Part shown: piece after piece, positions 27,421-36,340 of the stretch | Layout: the number at the start of each line of letters is the position of its first letter | Numbering within the stretch: the stretch's first letter is position 1 | Assembly (NCBI GenBank): GCA_022796855.1 | Contig: JAAWJM010000008.1 | Coordinates: forward strand, 1 to 59,975 | Origin: Clostridia bacterium | Lineage (GTDB): Bacteria > Bacillota > Clostridia > TANB77 > CAG-508 | Reading direction: 5' to 3' | Length of the DNA: 59,975 bases | Notes under the pieces: generated by a model | Seen by the model: only the letters and a program-made list of their open reading frames with translations | What the model was told of the DNA's origin: nothing | Databases searched by the model: none | Program-made: the position numbers and the translations under genes

Positions 27421-27697
27421 AAAAGAACAATTAACAATCATAAAGGAAATTTTAAGAAAGTATTTTCCACAAGAGGAAATCCGAATATTTGGTTCACGTT
27501 ATAAACACACCAATAATCCATACTCAGATATTGATATAGCGATTGTAGGAAAAAAGAAAATTGATTTACAAACCTATAGTAAAGTAAAAGAAGAATTAGA
27601 AGAATCAAATTTAAAATATCGAGTAGATTTAATTGATTGGAATTCAATTAGTGAAGAATTTCAAAAGATTATAGAAAAAGGATATGAAAATATATAA
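27407..27697 (+). CDS. MNT-domain nucleotidyltransferase antitoxin (MntA family)
   Basis: A 96-aa minimal nucleotidyltransferase with FGSR (G29-S30) and the metal-binding D41-I-D43 dyad. It overlaps the HEPN gene by 14 bases, typical of these modules, implying coupled translation. Predicted antitoxin that modifies the partner HEPN protein with AMP. Confidence 0.85.
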   Translation: MIAIEKEQLTIIKEILRKYFPQEEIRIFGSRYKHTNNPYSDIDIAIVGKKKIDLQTYSKVKEELEESNLKYRVDLIDWNSISEEFQKIIEKGYENI

Positions 27698-27707
27698 GGA
27701 AAGAGAT

Positions 27708-28695
27708 ATGTTAAAAGAAAAAGTATTACAGACCATTTGTAAATATCATTTGATAGAAAAAAACGATCATATTGTATTAGGAGTGTCAGGGGGACCTGAC
27801 TCTACTTGTTTATTTCATCTTTTTTTAGAATTGCAACAGGAAATCGAATTTACATTTGTGGTATGCCATATAAACCATGGTATTCGTAAAGAAGCTTTCG
27901 AGGAAGAGGAATATGTAAAAGACTTGTGTAAAAATAAACAAATTCCTTGCTATGTAAAAAAAGAAAAGGTATTAGAAAGAGCCAAAAAAGAAAAAATAGG
28001 AACAGAGGAAATGGGTAGATACGTTCGATACGCTTTTTTTGAGGAAATTGCAAAAAAAGAACATGCCAATAAAATTGCAACCGCCCATACCAAAAACGAT
28101 TTAGCAGAAACGACCATTATGAATATTCTTAGGGGATCTGGGCTTTCTCGGGCTAAAAGGGATAGAACCCATTCGAGAAAAAAGATACATTCGTCCACTT
28201 ATTGCATGTACAAGAGAAGAAATTGAAGCATATTGTATACAAAAAAAACTAGAACCCAAAATTGACCAAAGCAATTTTGATAATTCTTATACCAGAAATA
28301 AAATACGAAACCAACTAATTCCATACTTAAAAGAAGAATATAATCCAAACATAATAGAAGCAATGGCAAGAATGGCAAGTATTATCAGGAAAGAAGATGA
28401 ATATATTGATAAAGAAGTAGAAAAAGCATACAAGGAGATTGTTTTAGAACAATCTCTAAAAGAAATTATACTAGATTTAAAAAATTTTAATCGATTAGAC
28501 GAAGTCATAAAAAACCGTATGGTGCTTTATTCCGTAAGACAATTATTTGGTTCTAGTGCAGGAATCGAAAAAAAGCATATAGAGGACATTTGCTTACTAT
28601 GTAAGCGAAATATTGGAAACAAGTTCCTAATTCCGAACAAAAAAGTGAAGATTTTAGTAAAAAATCAAAAAATATTTTTCATAAAGAACCAATAG
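27708..28695 (+). CDS. tilS: tRNA(Ile)-lysidine synthase TilS, decoded through one CGG shift
   Basis: From ATG 27708 (AAGGAAAG site) the PP-loop ATPase domain is intact (VLGVSGGPDSTCLFHLFL, about residues 25-42; VCHINHGIR). At 28149-28151 an in-frame CGG breaks the frame exactly in the conserved ILRGSGLSGL motif. Dropping the C gives GSGLS-G-LKGIEPIREK and reads on through YIRPLIACTREEIEAY and NKIRNQLIPYL to TAA 28693-28695, 328 residues. TilS makes lysidine in the CAU anticodon of tRNA-Ile2 and is normally essential, so a real inactivating frameshift is implausible. The C-terminal domain is short for the family. Confidence 0.88.
28149..28151 (+). other. CGG +1 shift site 7 (tilS)
   Basis: TCT-CGG-GCT-AAA; skipping C gives TCT-GGG-CTA-AAA, S-G-L-K, restoring the conserved GSGLSGL motif. 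Confidence 0.9.
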
Positions 28696-28754
28696 TTCCG
28701 TAAGGAAAACCTTGATATGACTACATTCGACACAAAAAAGACACATTTAAAGTA

Positions 28755-28783
28755 TTGCAATTAAAAATAAAATATGGTATAGT
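28755..28783 (+). promoter_or_regulatory. Promoter upstream of ftsH
   Basis: TTGCAA 28755-28760, 17-base spacer, TATAGT 28778-28783, 73 bases before the start. A TTCGACA motif (Spo0A-box-like) lies about 25 bases upstream, near 28728. Confidence 0.6.
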
Positions 28784-28856
28784 GCAAACGAATATGAAAG
28801 ATAATAAATAAAAGTATGATAAAAGACACATACTTACAGTTAAGGGAGGAATCAAC

Positions 28857-30654
28857 TTGAAAAACGGATTAAAAACATTAGCCATGTGGCTAATTATAGG
28901 AGTCATTTTTATTGTATTACTAACATCTATTTTAGATAATCAAGATACCAAAATGACCTATTCAGATTTAATTTCTAAAATGGAAAGTGCTGAAATTTCG
29001 GAAATAGAATTATCAGCAGATAACAAAAAAGCATATGTTACTCTAAAAGGAGAAGCTAGCAAAAAAGAAGTCAACATACCAAGTATCGATAGTTTTATGG
29101 CATATGCAGAAAACACTTTAAAAGAAGGAAATGTAAAACTAACCGAACAAAGTCAATCTATCTTTATTACCATACTTAGCTTACTTACTCCATTTGGATT
29201 ACTAATTATCTTCTTAATTTTCTGGTTATTTGTTATGAACCCAAACCAAGGTGGAAACAAAACCATGTCTTTTGGAAAAAGTAAAGCAAGACTAATGGGA
29301 CAAAGTGAACAAAACCGTATTACTTTTGAAGATGTAGCAGGTGTTGACGAAGAAAAAGAAGAATTACAAGAAATTGTAGAATTCTTAAAAAGTCCAAAAA
29401 AATTCACCGATATGGGGGCAAGAATTCCAAAAGGAGTACTACTTGTTGGTCAACCGGGAACAGGAAAAACTTTACTTGCAAAAGCAGTAGCAGGAGAAGC
29501 AGGAGTACCGTTCTTTATTATTAGTGGTTCTGACTTTGTAGAAATGTTTGTCGGTGTAGGTGCTTCTCGTGTAAGAGACCTATTTGAAGAAGCAAAGAAA
29601 AAAGCACCATGTATCATTTTCATTGATGAAATTGATGCTGTCCGGACGTCAAAGAGGAGCAGGACTAGGTGGAGGACATGACGAAAGAGAACAAACCTTA
29701 AACCAATTATTAGTAGAAATGGATGGGTTTGGAACCAATGAAGGAGTTATTGTATTAGCAGCAACTAACCGTCCAGATGTCTTAGATAAAGCATTATTAA
29801 GACCAGGAAGATTTGACCGTCAAATTGTGGTATCTGCCCCAGATGTCAAAGCAAGAGAACAAATTTTAGAAGTACATGCCAAAAAGAAAAAATTAGCAGA
29901 TGATGTAGACCTAAAAACCATTGCTAAAAATACCTCAGGATTTGCAGGAGCAGACCTAGAAAATGTATTAAATGAAGCAGCACTACTTGCTGCTAGAAGA
30001 GATATAAAAGAAATTGGAATGAAAGAAATAGAAGATGCCATGGTAAAAGTAACCATGGGACCAGAAAAGAAAACAAGAGTAAGAAGCCAAAAAGAAAACA
30101 AACTAGTTGCTTACCATGAAGCCGGTCATGCTGTTGTTAGTCGTTTCTTACCAACCCAAGACCCAGTACATCAAATTTCCATTGTACCAAGAGGAATGGC
30201 AGGAGGATACACAATGTATCGTCCAACCGAAGACAAAAACTTTATGTCAAAATCGGAAATGGAAGAAAACATTGTATCTTTACTTGGTGGTAGAGTTGCA
30301 GAAAAACTAATTCTAGACGACATTTCGACAGGAGCAAGCAATGATATTGAAAGAGCAACCAAAATTGCAAGAAACATGGTAACAAGATATGGTATGAGTG
30401 ACCGTATAGGAACCTTAGCCTTAGGCTCAACCCAAGAAGAAGTATTCCTAGGAAGAGACTTTGCCCAAAGCAAAGAATATTCTGAAGAAACAGCAGCCAT
30501 CATTGATGAAGAAACCAAGAAAATTGTAGACATTGCTTACCAAAAGGCAGAAGAAATCCTAAAAGAAAACATGGATAAACTTCATACCGTAGCAGGAATT
30601 TTACTAGAAAAAGAGAAAATTGACGCAGAAGAATTTGACCAAATTTTTGCATAA
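28857..30654 (+). CDS. ftsH: ATP-dependent zinc metalloprotease FtsH, decoded through one CGG shift
   Basis: From TTG 28857 (GGGAGGA site) come two membrane helices, Walker A ([20 protein letters not shown]) and Walker B ([11 protein letters not shown]). An in-frame CGG at 29643-29645 then breaks the frame inside one of the most conserved AAA+ segments, IDEIDAVGRQRGAG. Dropping the C restores [16 protein letters not shown] and the rest: the SRH segment, HEAGH zinc site and peptidase domain to TAA 30652-30654, 598 residues. FtsH degrades membrane and regulatory proteins and helps sporulation onset. The usual neighbour tilS precedes it. Both halves are under clear purifying selection, arguing against a pseudogene. 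Confidence 0.93.
29643..29645 (+). other. CGG +1 shift site 8 (ftsH)
   Basis: GTC-CGG-ACG-TCA; skipping C gives GTC-GGA-CGT-CAA, V-G-R-Q. This Gly is nearly invariant in FtsH, so frame and amino acid are both fixed by homology. Confidence 0.93.
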
Positions 30655-30660
30655 AAAAAC

Positions 30661-30692
30661 ATCCCCAAATTACGAAAGTAATTTGGGGGATT
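30661..30692. terminator. Terminator after ftsH, usable from both sides
   Basis: ATCCCCAAATTAC / GTAATTTGGGGGAT stem with GAAA loop, T-rich on the plus side and TTTTTTT on the minus side. Confidence 0.85.
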
Positions 30693-30788
30693 TGTTATTT
30701 GGCAGGTGTGCCCCTTCCTGCATTTCTTTTGACCTATTACTAGGTGTGTAGCAACACAATCTCTACTTCAAATAACTAATTCTATTCT
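30661..30788 (-). ncRNA. Candidate small RNA on the minus strand
   Basis: A minus-strand promoter (TTTACA 30823-30818, 17 bases, TATAAT 30800-30795) points toward the ftsH terminator, which has a T run on that strand. This would give an RNA of about 125 nt with an internal hairpin (GCAGG...CCTGC). No ORF of note is inside. It contains TGTGTTGC, also present near the 5' end of the antisense RNA at 52.2 kb. Confidence 0.35.
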
Positions 30789-30882
30789 AATTAGATTATA
30801 GCATTTTTATTCATCTTTGTAAATAATTTTATTCTTTTCTCGTAATTTTCGTGTAACTATTCAGAGGCAAATAATAGGCTTT

Positions 30883-31100
30883 AAGAACCCCCAGTCACGC
30901 TCCCGCGTGCCAGCCCCCTTGTTAAAGGGGCTTTTTTGAAACACTTCGTAAGATCAAGTAAATTTGAGTTATTGGTAAATTATTATATTCTTAATACTAT
31001 TTTTATCATTTTATATTTGCTTATTGCATACAAACTTCAAAGAGTTTACGGGAAAGCCCCTTTAACAAGGGGGCTGTCGCGGAGCGACTGGGGGTTCTTA
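30883..31100. repeat. Inverted pair of AGAACCCCCAGTC elements (MITE-like, about 218 bp)
   Basis: The left arm (30883-30937: AAGAACCCCCAGTC, a small palindrome, then CCCCCTTGTTAAAGGGGCTTTT) and right arm (31052-31100) are inverted copies around about 115 bp of AT-rich sequence without a gene. A third, single copy lies at 42962-43018. The gap from 30655 to 31284 holds only this, the ftsH terminator and the candidate small RNA. Confidence 0.7.
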
Positions 31101-31284
31101 AAATAAATCAAGATTAAAAATGATCACATCTAAATTGTTACCAACCAAAAGCAACATTTGGTAAAATAAATTTTATGAAATCATATATTATACACCGACC
31201 ATTTCAATATTCAATGTTAAAATAGTCGGAAATGGTAAAAAACAATCTATGTTATTTAAAATAGCATAGATTGTAAATAAGAGG

Positions 31285-31930
31285 TTATTTATACAACAAT
31301 CGAATACGATTTCCGCTTTTTTCGATGAAACCGTCTTCTTTTAACAGCTTTAGTTCCCTCATCATGGCACTTCGATCAATGCTTAAATAATCGGCAAGGT
31401 CGGTAAGAGAGAAGGGGATTTGAAAGGTTTTTCCCATATTTTTTGAGGAAATGACATTAAAATAGCCTAGTAATTTTTCACGAATGGTTCGTTTACTCAA
31501 TAATTCGATTCTAGTGTTTAGTTCAATTACTTTATCTAAAAACAAAGTAGAAAGGTGATTCGATAAGATGGTATGGAAGGTACAATGAGGATTGCATTTG
31601 GTTTGCAAATCATCATAGATAAAAAATAAGACAGTACATGATTTTTTCGCTTCTACAAATAACTCATTATTGGTATTAACCACATAGAAAATCTCACCAA
31701 AAATATCATTATTGGAAAAATGTTCTACAATGGTACGGTTTCCGTTTAAGTCGTAACGAATTAAGTCAGCTTCTCCGAGACATCATAAAACAAAGCTGAT
31801 TACGCTTCGCAATGTAAGAAGTAATAAGCTCCCCTTTTTTAAATGATTTTTTTTGTGCTCTTGTACATTCATGGTCCAAATCGGTTACAAATTTAGATAA
31901 ATCAAAATCCATGTTTATACCCATATCCAT
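31285..31930 (-). CDS. Crp/Fnr family transcriptional regulator, decoded through one CGG shift
   Basis: The N-terminal half reads from ATG about 31930 (GAGGTAG upstream; nearby in-frame ATGs at 31936, 31924 and 31912 are possible). It reaches an in-frame CGG at 31777-31775 in the cNMP-binding-like barrel, followed at once by TGA. Dropping the C gives CFMMS-G-EADLIRYD and continues through FSNNDIFGE to the winged helix-turn-helix (LTDLADYLSIDRSAMMREL, about residues 180-200) and TAA, about 214 residues. No Cys-rich iron-sulfur cluster signature is obvious at the N-terminus. It is divergent from nrdD, and inverted repeats lie in the shared region, so it probably controls itself and nrdDG. Confidence 0.82.
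31775..31777 (-). other. CGG +1 shift site 9 (Crp/Fnr regulator)
   Basis: TCT-CGG-AGA-AGC-TGA; skipping C gives TCT-GGA-GAA-GCT-GAC, S-G-E-A-D, matching the conserved SGE.. of cNMP-binding folds and avoiding the stop. Confidence 0.9.
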
Positions 31931-32022
31931 ACCCATCTACCTCGTATATATGACGTTAAAATTTTCTAAGCTTATTCTTCGCTAAGAAAATCTAAGTTTC
32001 GCATAAGTAATTTCTACGTCAG

Positions 32023-32038
32023 TTGCATTAAAATGCAA
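32023..32038. promoter_or_regulatory. Inverted repeat TTGCATT-AA-AATGCAA in the regulator leader
   Basis: A perfect palindrome in the transcribed leader of the Crp/Fnr gene. Its TTGCA/TGCAA half-sites recur in the palindrome before nrdD. Confidence 0.45.
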
Positions 32039-32056
32039 TTTCCTAGAACTTACTTA

Positions 32057-32085
32057 ATTATACATAATGTAACTGAAAAATGCAA
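32057..32085 (-). promoter_or_regulatory. Promoter of the Crp/Fnr regulator
   Basis: Minus strand TTGCAT 32085-32080, 17-base spacer, TATAAT 32062-32057. This predicts a leader of about 115 bases containing further inverted repeats (TGACGT...ACGTCA at its two ends). Confidence 0.6.
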
Positions 32086-32221
32086 CAAGAAAATAATCGA
32101 GGATTATAGACGAAATTCGACAAAATAGGAATGTCATATATTTGTAATATAAATGAAACAAAAGAAATTTTCTTACATGCAAGCGGAAACGAAAAAGACA
32201 AACCCCTTATTCTCATAATTT

Positions 32222-32235
32222 GTTGCAATTGCAAC
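32222..32235. promoter_or_regulatory. Palindrome GTTGCAATTGCAAC upstream of nrdD
   Basis: A perfect 14-bp palindrome 56 bases before the nrdD ATG, overlapping the expected promoter zone. Candidate operator for the divergent Crp/Fnr-type regulator. A TATAAT lies at about 32256. Confidence 0.5.
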
Positions 32236-32291
32236 AGAAAAATATAAAAGATACGATATAATAAGAGCATAATTTAGAGGGGGAGAAAAAC

Positions 32292-34418
32292 ATGAAAGTA
32301 ATTAAAAGAGATGGAAGAGCAGTCGATTATAATCGAGACAAAATTGTAACAGCAATTGAAAAAGCAAATAAAGAGGTACGCTCAAAAGAAAGAGCAAGCA
32401 AAGAGGAAATTAATGAAATTATTCAATATATTCAAGATTTAGATAAAAAAAGAATGTTAGTAGAAGACATTCAAGACATTATTGAAGAACAATTAATGTT
32501 ACATGAAAAATACGAACTTGCCAAAAAATATATTGTATATCGCTATACAAGAGCATTGGTACGTAAACAAAACACAACCGATGAATCCATTTTAGGATTA
32601 ATCAAAAACCAAAACAAAGAATTATTAGAAGAAAACTCAAACAAAAATGCTGTTTTGGCTTCTACCCAAAGAGACTATATTGCAGGAGAAGTATCAAAAG
32701 ACTTAACCAAAAGAATTCTACTTCCAGAAAAAATATCCAAAGCACATGAAGAAGGAGTACTACACTTCCATGATGCAGACTATTTCCTACAACCAATCTT
32801 CAATTGTTGCTTAATTAATATTGGAGACATGCTAGACAATGGAACTGTAATGAATGGAAAACTAATTGAAAGCCCAAAAAGCTTCCAAGTAGCCTGTACG
32901 GTATCCACTCAAATTATTGCAGCAGTAGCAAGTAACCAATATGGTGGACAAAGTGTTGATTTAAAACATTTAGGAAAATATTTAAGAAAAAGCAAAGAAA
33001 AATTTAAAAAAGAATTAGAAGAAAATTACAAGGATAACCTATCAAAAGAAATGATAGACAATATGGTAGATACACGTTTAAAAACGGAACTAGCAGCAGG
33101 GGTGCAAACCATACAATATCAAATTAACACCCTAATGACAACAAATGGACAATCTCCTTTTGTTACATTATTTTTAAACTTAGAAGACAATGACCCATAC
33201 ATTGAAGAAAATGCCATGATTATTGAAGAAATCTTAAGACAACGTTATAAAGGTATTAAAAATGAAAAAGGGGTGTATGTCACACCAGCTTTCCCAAAAC
33301 TAGTGTATGTACTATATGAACACAACAACCTAACTGGTGGAAAATATGATTACTTAACAAGACTTGCCGTAAAATGTTCTAGTAAAAGAATGTACCCAGA
33401 TTACATTTCCGCAAAGAAAATGCGTGAAAACTATGAAGGAAACGTATTTAGCCCTATGGGATGTAGAAGTTTCTTATCACCATGGAAAGACGAAAATGGA
33501 AACTATCAATTTGAAGGAAGATTTAACCAAGGAGTTGTTAGCTTAAATTTACCTCAAATCGGAATTATTGCAAATGGGGATGAAGATAAATTCTGGAAAT
33601 TATTAGATGAAAGATTAGAACTTTGTAAAGAAGCCTTAATGTGTAGACATTATGCTCTACTTGGTACGACATCAGATACGAGCCCAATTCATTGGAAATA
33701 TGGAGCCATTGCTCGTTTAAAATCTGGAGAGAAAATTGATTCCTTACTAAAAGGAGGATACTCAACCATTTCTCTAGGATATATTGGAATTTACGAAGTA
33801 ACCAAACTAGTAAAAGGGGTATCACAAACTACCAAAGAGGGACACGATTTTGCCCTAAAAGTAATGAACCATTTACGAGAAACCACCAACCGTTGGAAAG
33901 CAGAAACCAACATTGGATTTGCTCTATATGGAACACCAGCAGAAAGCCTATGTTATCGTTTTGCAAGAATTGATAAGGAACGTTTTGGAGAAATTAAAGA
34001 TATTACGGATAAAGGTTACTACACCAATTCTTACCATATTGATGTAAGAGAAAAAATTGATGGTTTCCAAAAACTAGCATTTGAAAGTGAATTCCAAAAA
34101 ATCTCTTCTGGAGGGTCTATTTCATACATTGAAATACCAAACATGAAAAATAATTTAAAAGCCTTAGAAGAAGTAGTAAAATTCATCTATGACAATATCC
34201 AATATGCGGAATTTAATACGAAATCGGATTACTGCCATGTATGTGGTTTTGATGGAGAAATCATCATCAATGAACAAGGAGAATGGGAATGTCCACAATG
34301 TGGAAACAAAGACCATAGCAAAATGAATGTAACTAGAAGAACTTGTGGATACCTAGGAGAAAACTTTTGGAATGAAGGAAAAACAAAAGAAATTCGATCA
34401 AGAGTATTACATTTATAG
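32292..34418 (+). CDS. nrdD: Anaerobic ribonucleoside-triphosphate reductase NrdD
   Basis: A 708-aa class III reductase. It has an N-terminal ATP-cone (about residues 1-90), the glycyl-radical catalytic barrel (EGVLHFHDADYFLQP, CSSKRMYPDYISAKK, YEGNVFSPMGCRSFLSP), a C-terminal zinc site (CHVCGFDG and CPQCGN) and the glycyl radical loop RRTCGYLGENFW near the end. It makes dNTPs without oxygen and is activated by NrdG, which follows. The full-length gene shows an anaerobic lifestyle. GAGGGGGAG precedes ATG 32292. No in-frame CGG. Confidence 0.97.
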   Translation: MKVIKRDGRAVDYNRDKIVTAIEKANKEVRSKERASKEEINEIIQYIQDLDKKRMLVEDIQDIIEEQLMLHEKYELAKKYIVYRYTRALVRKQNTTDESILGLIKNQNKELLEENSNKNAVLASTQRDYIAGEVSKDLTKRILLPEKISKAHEEGVLHFHDADYFLQPIFNCCLINIGDMLDNGTVMNGKLIESPKSFQVACTVSTQIIAAVASNQYGGQSVDLKHLGKYLRKSKEKFKKELEENYKDNLSKEMIDNMVDTRLKTELAAGVQTIQYQINTLMTTNGQSPFVTLFLNLEDNDPYIEENAMIIEEILRQRYKGIKNEKGVYVTPAFPKLVYVLYEHNNLTGGKYDYLTRLAVKCSSKRMYPDYISAKKMRENYEGNVFSPMGCRSFLSPWKDENGNYQFEGRFNQGVVSLNLPQIGIIANGDEDKFWKLLDERLELCKEALMCRHYALLGTTSDTSPIHWKYGAIARLKSGEKIDSLLKGGYSTISLGYIGIYEVTKLVKGVSQTTKEGHDFALKVMNHLRETTNRWKAETNIGFALYGTPAESLCYRFARIDKERFGEIKDITDKGYYTNSYHIDVREKIDGFQKLAFESEFQKISSGGSISYIEIPNMKNNLKALEEVVKFIYDNIQYAEFNTKSDYCHVCGFDGEIIINEQGEWECPQCGNKDHSKMNVTRRTCGYLGENFWNEGKTKEIRSRVLHL

Positions 34419-34420
34419 AC

Positions 34421-34497
34421 GTAGGGGTCGATGTCCACATCGACCCAGAAATAAGAATAAGACATGGGAGAGGGTCGATGAAGGCATTGACCCCTAC
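34421..34497. repeat. Paired REP-like palindrome, copy 3
   Basis: GTAGGGGTCGATG...CATCGACCC, a spacer containing AATAAGAATAAGACATG, then GGGTCGATG...TTGACCCCTAC, between nrdD and nrdG. The spacer is nearly identical to that in copy 4 at 56896-56973. Confidence 0.75.
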
Positions 34498-34513
34498 AAA
34501 AGGAGGCTAGAAT

Positions 34514-35062
34514 ATGAATTACGCTAGTATCAAAGAATGTGATGTGGCAAACGGACCAGGAGTTCGTGTTAGTGTATTTGTTAGTGGGTGTAACCACCAC
34601 TGCAAAGGGTGTTTTAATGAAGTGGCATGGAATTTTAATTATGGACAAGAATTTACCCAAGAAACCATTGACCAAGTACTAAAAGACTTAGACCATGATT
34701 ACATAGAAGGACTATCCTTACTAGGAGGAGAACCTTTAGAATATCAAAACCAAAAAGGATTACTACCACTAGTAAGACAAGTAAAAGAAAAATTCCCAAA
34801 TAAAAGTATTTGGTGTTATACTGGTTTTGATTTTGAAAAAGATGTCATGGGAAAAATGTGTAACACTTGGCAAGAAACCAAAGAATTAATTTCTGATATT
34901 GATGTGATTGTAGATGGGAAATTTGAAGAAGGAAGAAAAAATCCATCTTTAAAATTTAGAGGTTCTGAAAACCAACGATTAATTGATGTACAAAAAAGTG
35001 TACAAGCAGGACAAATTATTTGGGCTGATGTAGAAGAGGAAGAAATAAAAAAAGCAAATTAA
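34514..35062 (+). CDS. nrdG: Anaerobic ribonucleotide reductase activase NrdG
   Basis: A 182-aa radical SAM protein with the CxxxCxxC cluster motif CNHHCKGC (about residues 28-35) and SAM-binding LLGGEPLEYQN (about 74-84). It generates the glycyl radical on NrdD using a 4Fe-4S cluster and S-adenosylmethionine. It follows nrdD after a paired REP-like repeat, which may modulate the ratio of the two. AGGAGG precedes ATG 34514. Confidence 0.96.
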   Translation: MNYASIKECDVANGPGVRVSVFVSGCNHHCKGCFNEVAWNFNYGQEFTQETIDQVLKDLDHDYIEGLSLLGGEPLEYQNQKGLLPLVRQVKEKFPNKSIWCYTGFDFEKDVMGKMCNTWQETKELISDIDVIVDGKFEEGRKNPSLKFRGSENQRLIDVQKSVQAGQIIWADVEEEEIKKAN

Positions 35063-35187
35063 GAGTATATCCAATAAAGAAAGTAAAAAAATAAAATCCT
35101 TATTTTTCGGCAAAAACTTGTCATGTTTTATGTACAAGCCGAATACAATATAGATAGATACTGGTATTTTCGAACGAGACAAAAAAT

Positions 35188-35216
35188 TTGACAAATGTAA
35201 AACAGTTCGATATAAT
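35188..35216 (+). promoter_or_regulatory. Strong sigma-A promoter for the 3D-domain gene
   Basis: TTGACA 35188-35193, 17-base spacer, TATAAT 35211-35216, 32 bases before ATG 35249: consensus in both boxes. Confidence 0.85.
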
Positions 35217-35248
35217 GACCATATCACTTGAAGGAGGGTTTAAATTCA

Positions 35249-36247
35249 ATGATTAAAAATGAAAAAGCCTCACTATCGATTAAGAAAATAGCTTTTACGA
35301 TGATACTACTCATACTTTTATGTGGTGTAGGCACAATGGCTACTAATACCAAACTAAGCAATGTCAAAATTGTGTTATCCAATCAATATGAAATTAATGT
35401 ATTAACAACAAAAACAAAAATTTCAGACATACTAGAAGAAAATCATATTGTCGTATTACCTGAAGAGAATGTACTACCCAATATGGATTCACAACTTTCA
35501 GAAAATAAAACCATTACCATTACAAAAATTTCAGAAGAAGGGCAAGATGTAATCAAATTAGCTGAGGAAAATAGCGAAGTTTCCATAGAACAACTATTAG
35601 GAGACTATGCCCCTGTAATTGAAAAAATAATAACCGAGCAAGTTGAAATTCCATTTGAAACAATTACAAAAAATGCATCACAGGAAGAAGGAACAAGCAA
35701 GATTATCACAAAAGGAAAAAATGGATTAAAAGAAATTACGTATCGTGCTAAATTTAAAAATGAAGTAGAAATAGAAAGAACCATTATATCCGAAGATATG
35801 ATAAAAGAACCAGTAAACCAAGTGGTTCAAATTAATAAAGAGGTAGTTACTTCTAGGTCAAACCTAGAAAGAACAAAACCAGTAGAATTACCAAAAACCA
35901 CGAATCATACATTAGCAAAAAAAGTAGAAGGAAAAACACCAATGGTAAAAACCTTTAACACCTCAGCATATTGTTCCTGTACAAAATGTTGTGGAAAAAC
36001 AAGCAATACTACCTCCTCTGGGGTAGCACCATCTACATGGCATACCATTGCAGCAGGAAAAGCCTATCCACTAGGAACCATTATTTATATACCAGCTCTA
36101 AAAGATAAGCCAAATGGTGGATGGTTTGTGGTACAAGATAGAGGTGGGTCAATATCTAGTAATAAACTAGATATTTATATGGGAACTCACACACAGGCAT
36201 TACAATATGGTAGAAAGAATTTAGAATGTTATGTTTATGAAATGTAA
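35249..36247 (+). CDS. Secreted G5/3D-domain cell-wall protein (YabE-like)
   Basis: A 332-aa protein. After an N-terminal membrane helix/signal anchor come one DUF348-type ubiquitin-like unit (IVLSNQYEINVLTTKTKISD), a G5-like domain (EQVEIPFETITKNAS...KGKNGLKEITYRAKF) and a C-terminal 3D domain. The 3D domain keeps its conserved Asp residues (FVVQDRGGSISSNKLDIYM) and a Cys cluster (CSCTKCCGKT). 3D domains are double-psi beta-barrels of wall-lytic or resuscitation-type enzymes (YabE, YocH). ATG 35249 follows AAGGAGGG by about ten bases; an in-frame TTG at 35228 lies upstream of that site and is rejected. Confidence 0.87.
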   Translation: MIKNEKASLSIKKIAFTMILLILLCGVGTMATNTKLSNVKIVLSNQYEINVLTTKTKISDILEENHIVVLPEENVLPNMDSQLSENKTITITKISEEGQDVIKLAEENSEVSIEQLLGDYAPVIEKIITEQVEIPFETITKNASQEEGTSKIITKGKNGLKEITYRAKFKNEVEIERTIISEDMIKEPVNQVVQINKEVVTSRSNLERTKPVELPKTTNHTLAKKVEGKTPMVKTFNTSAYCSCTKCCGKTSNTTSSGVAPSTWHTIAAGKAYPLGTIIYIPALKDKPNGGWFVVQDRGGSISSNKLDIYMGTHTQALQYGRKNLECYVYEM

Positions 36248-36259
36248 CATACAAATATA

Positions 36260-36293
36260 GGGATTGCAACATATGCAATCCCTTGCTTTTTTT
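36260..36293 (+). terminator. Terminator after the 3D-domain gene
   Basis: GGGATTGC / GCAATCCC stem followed by TTGCTTTTTTT. The following TATAAT (about 36305) is the likely -10 of the exonuclease gene. Confidence 0.85.
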
Positions 36294-36340
36294 CAAAATC
36301 GTGGTATAATACACACATACTGTATAAAGGAGGGTATACC

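Noticed and set aside
28857..30654. Two separate overlapping genes at each split (for example two halves of ftsH, smc, tilS or DUF2207 translated independently)
   Set aside because: The apparent second starts lie inside conserved domains, lack suitable ribosome sites and would cut catalytic domains in two; the junction residue always fits as Gly.
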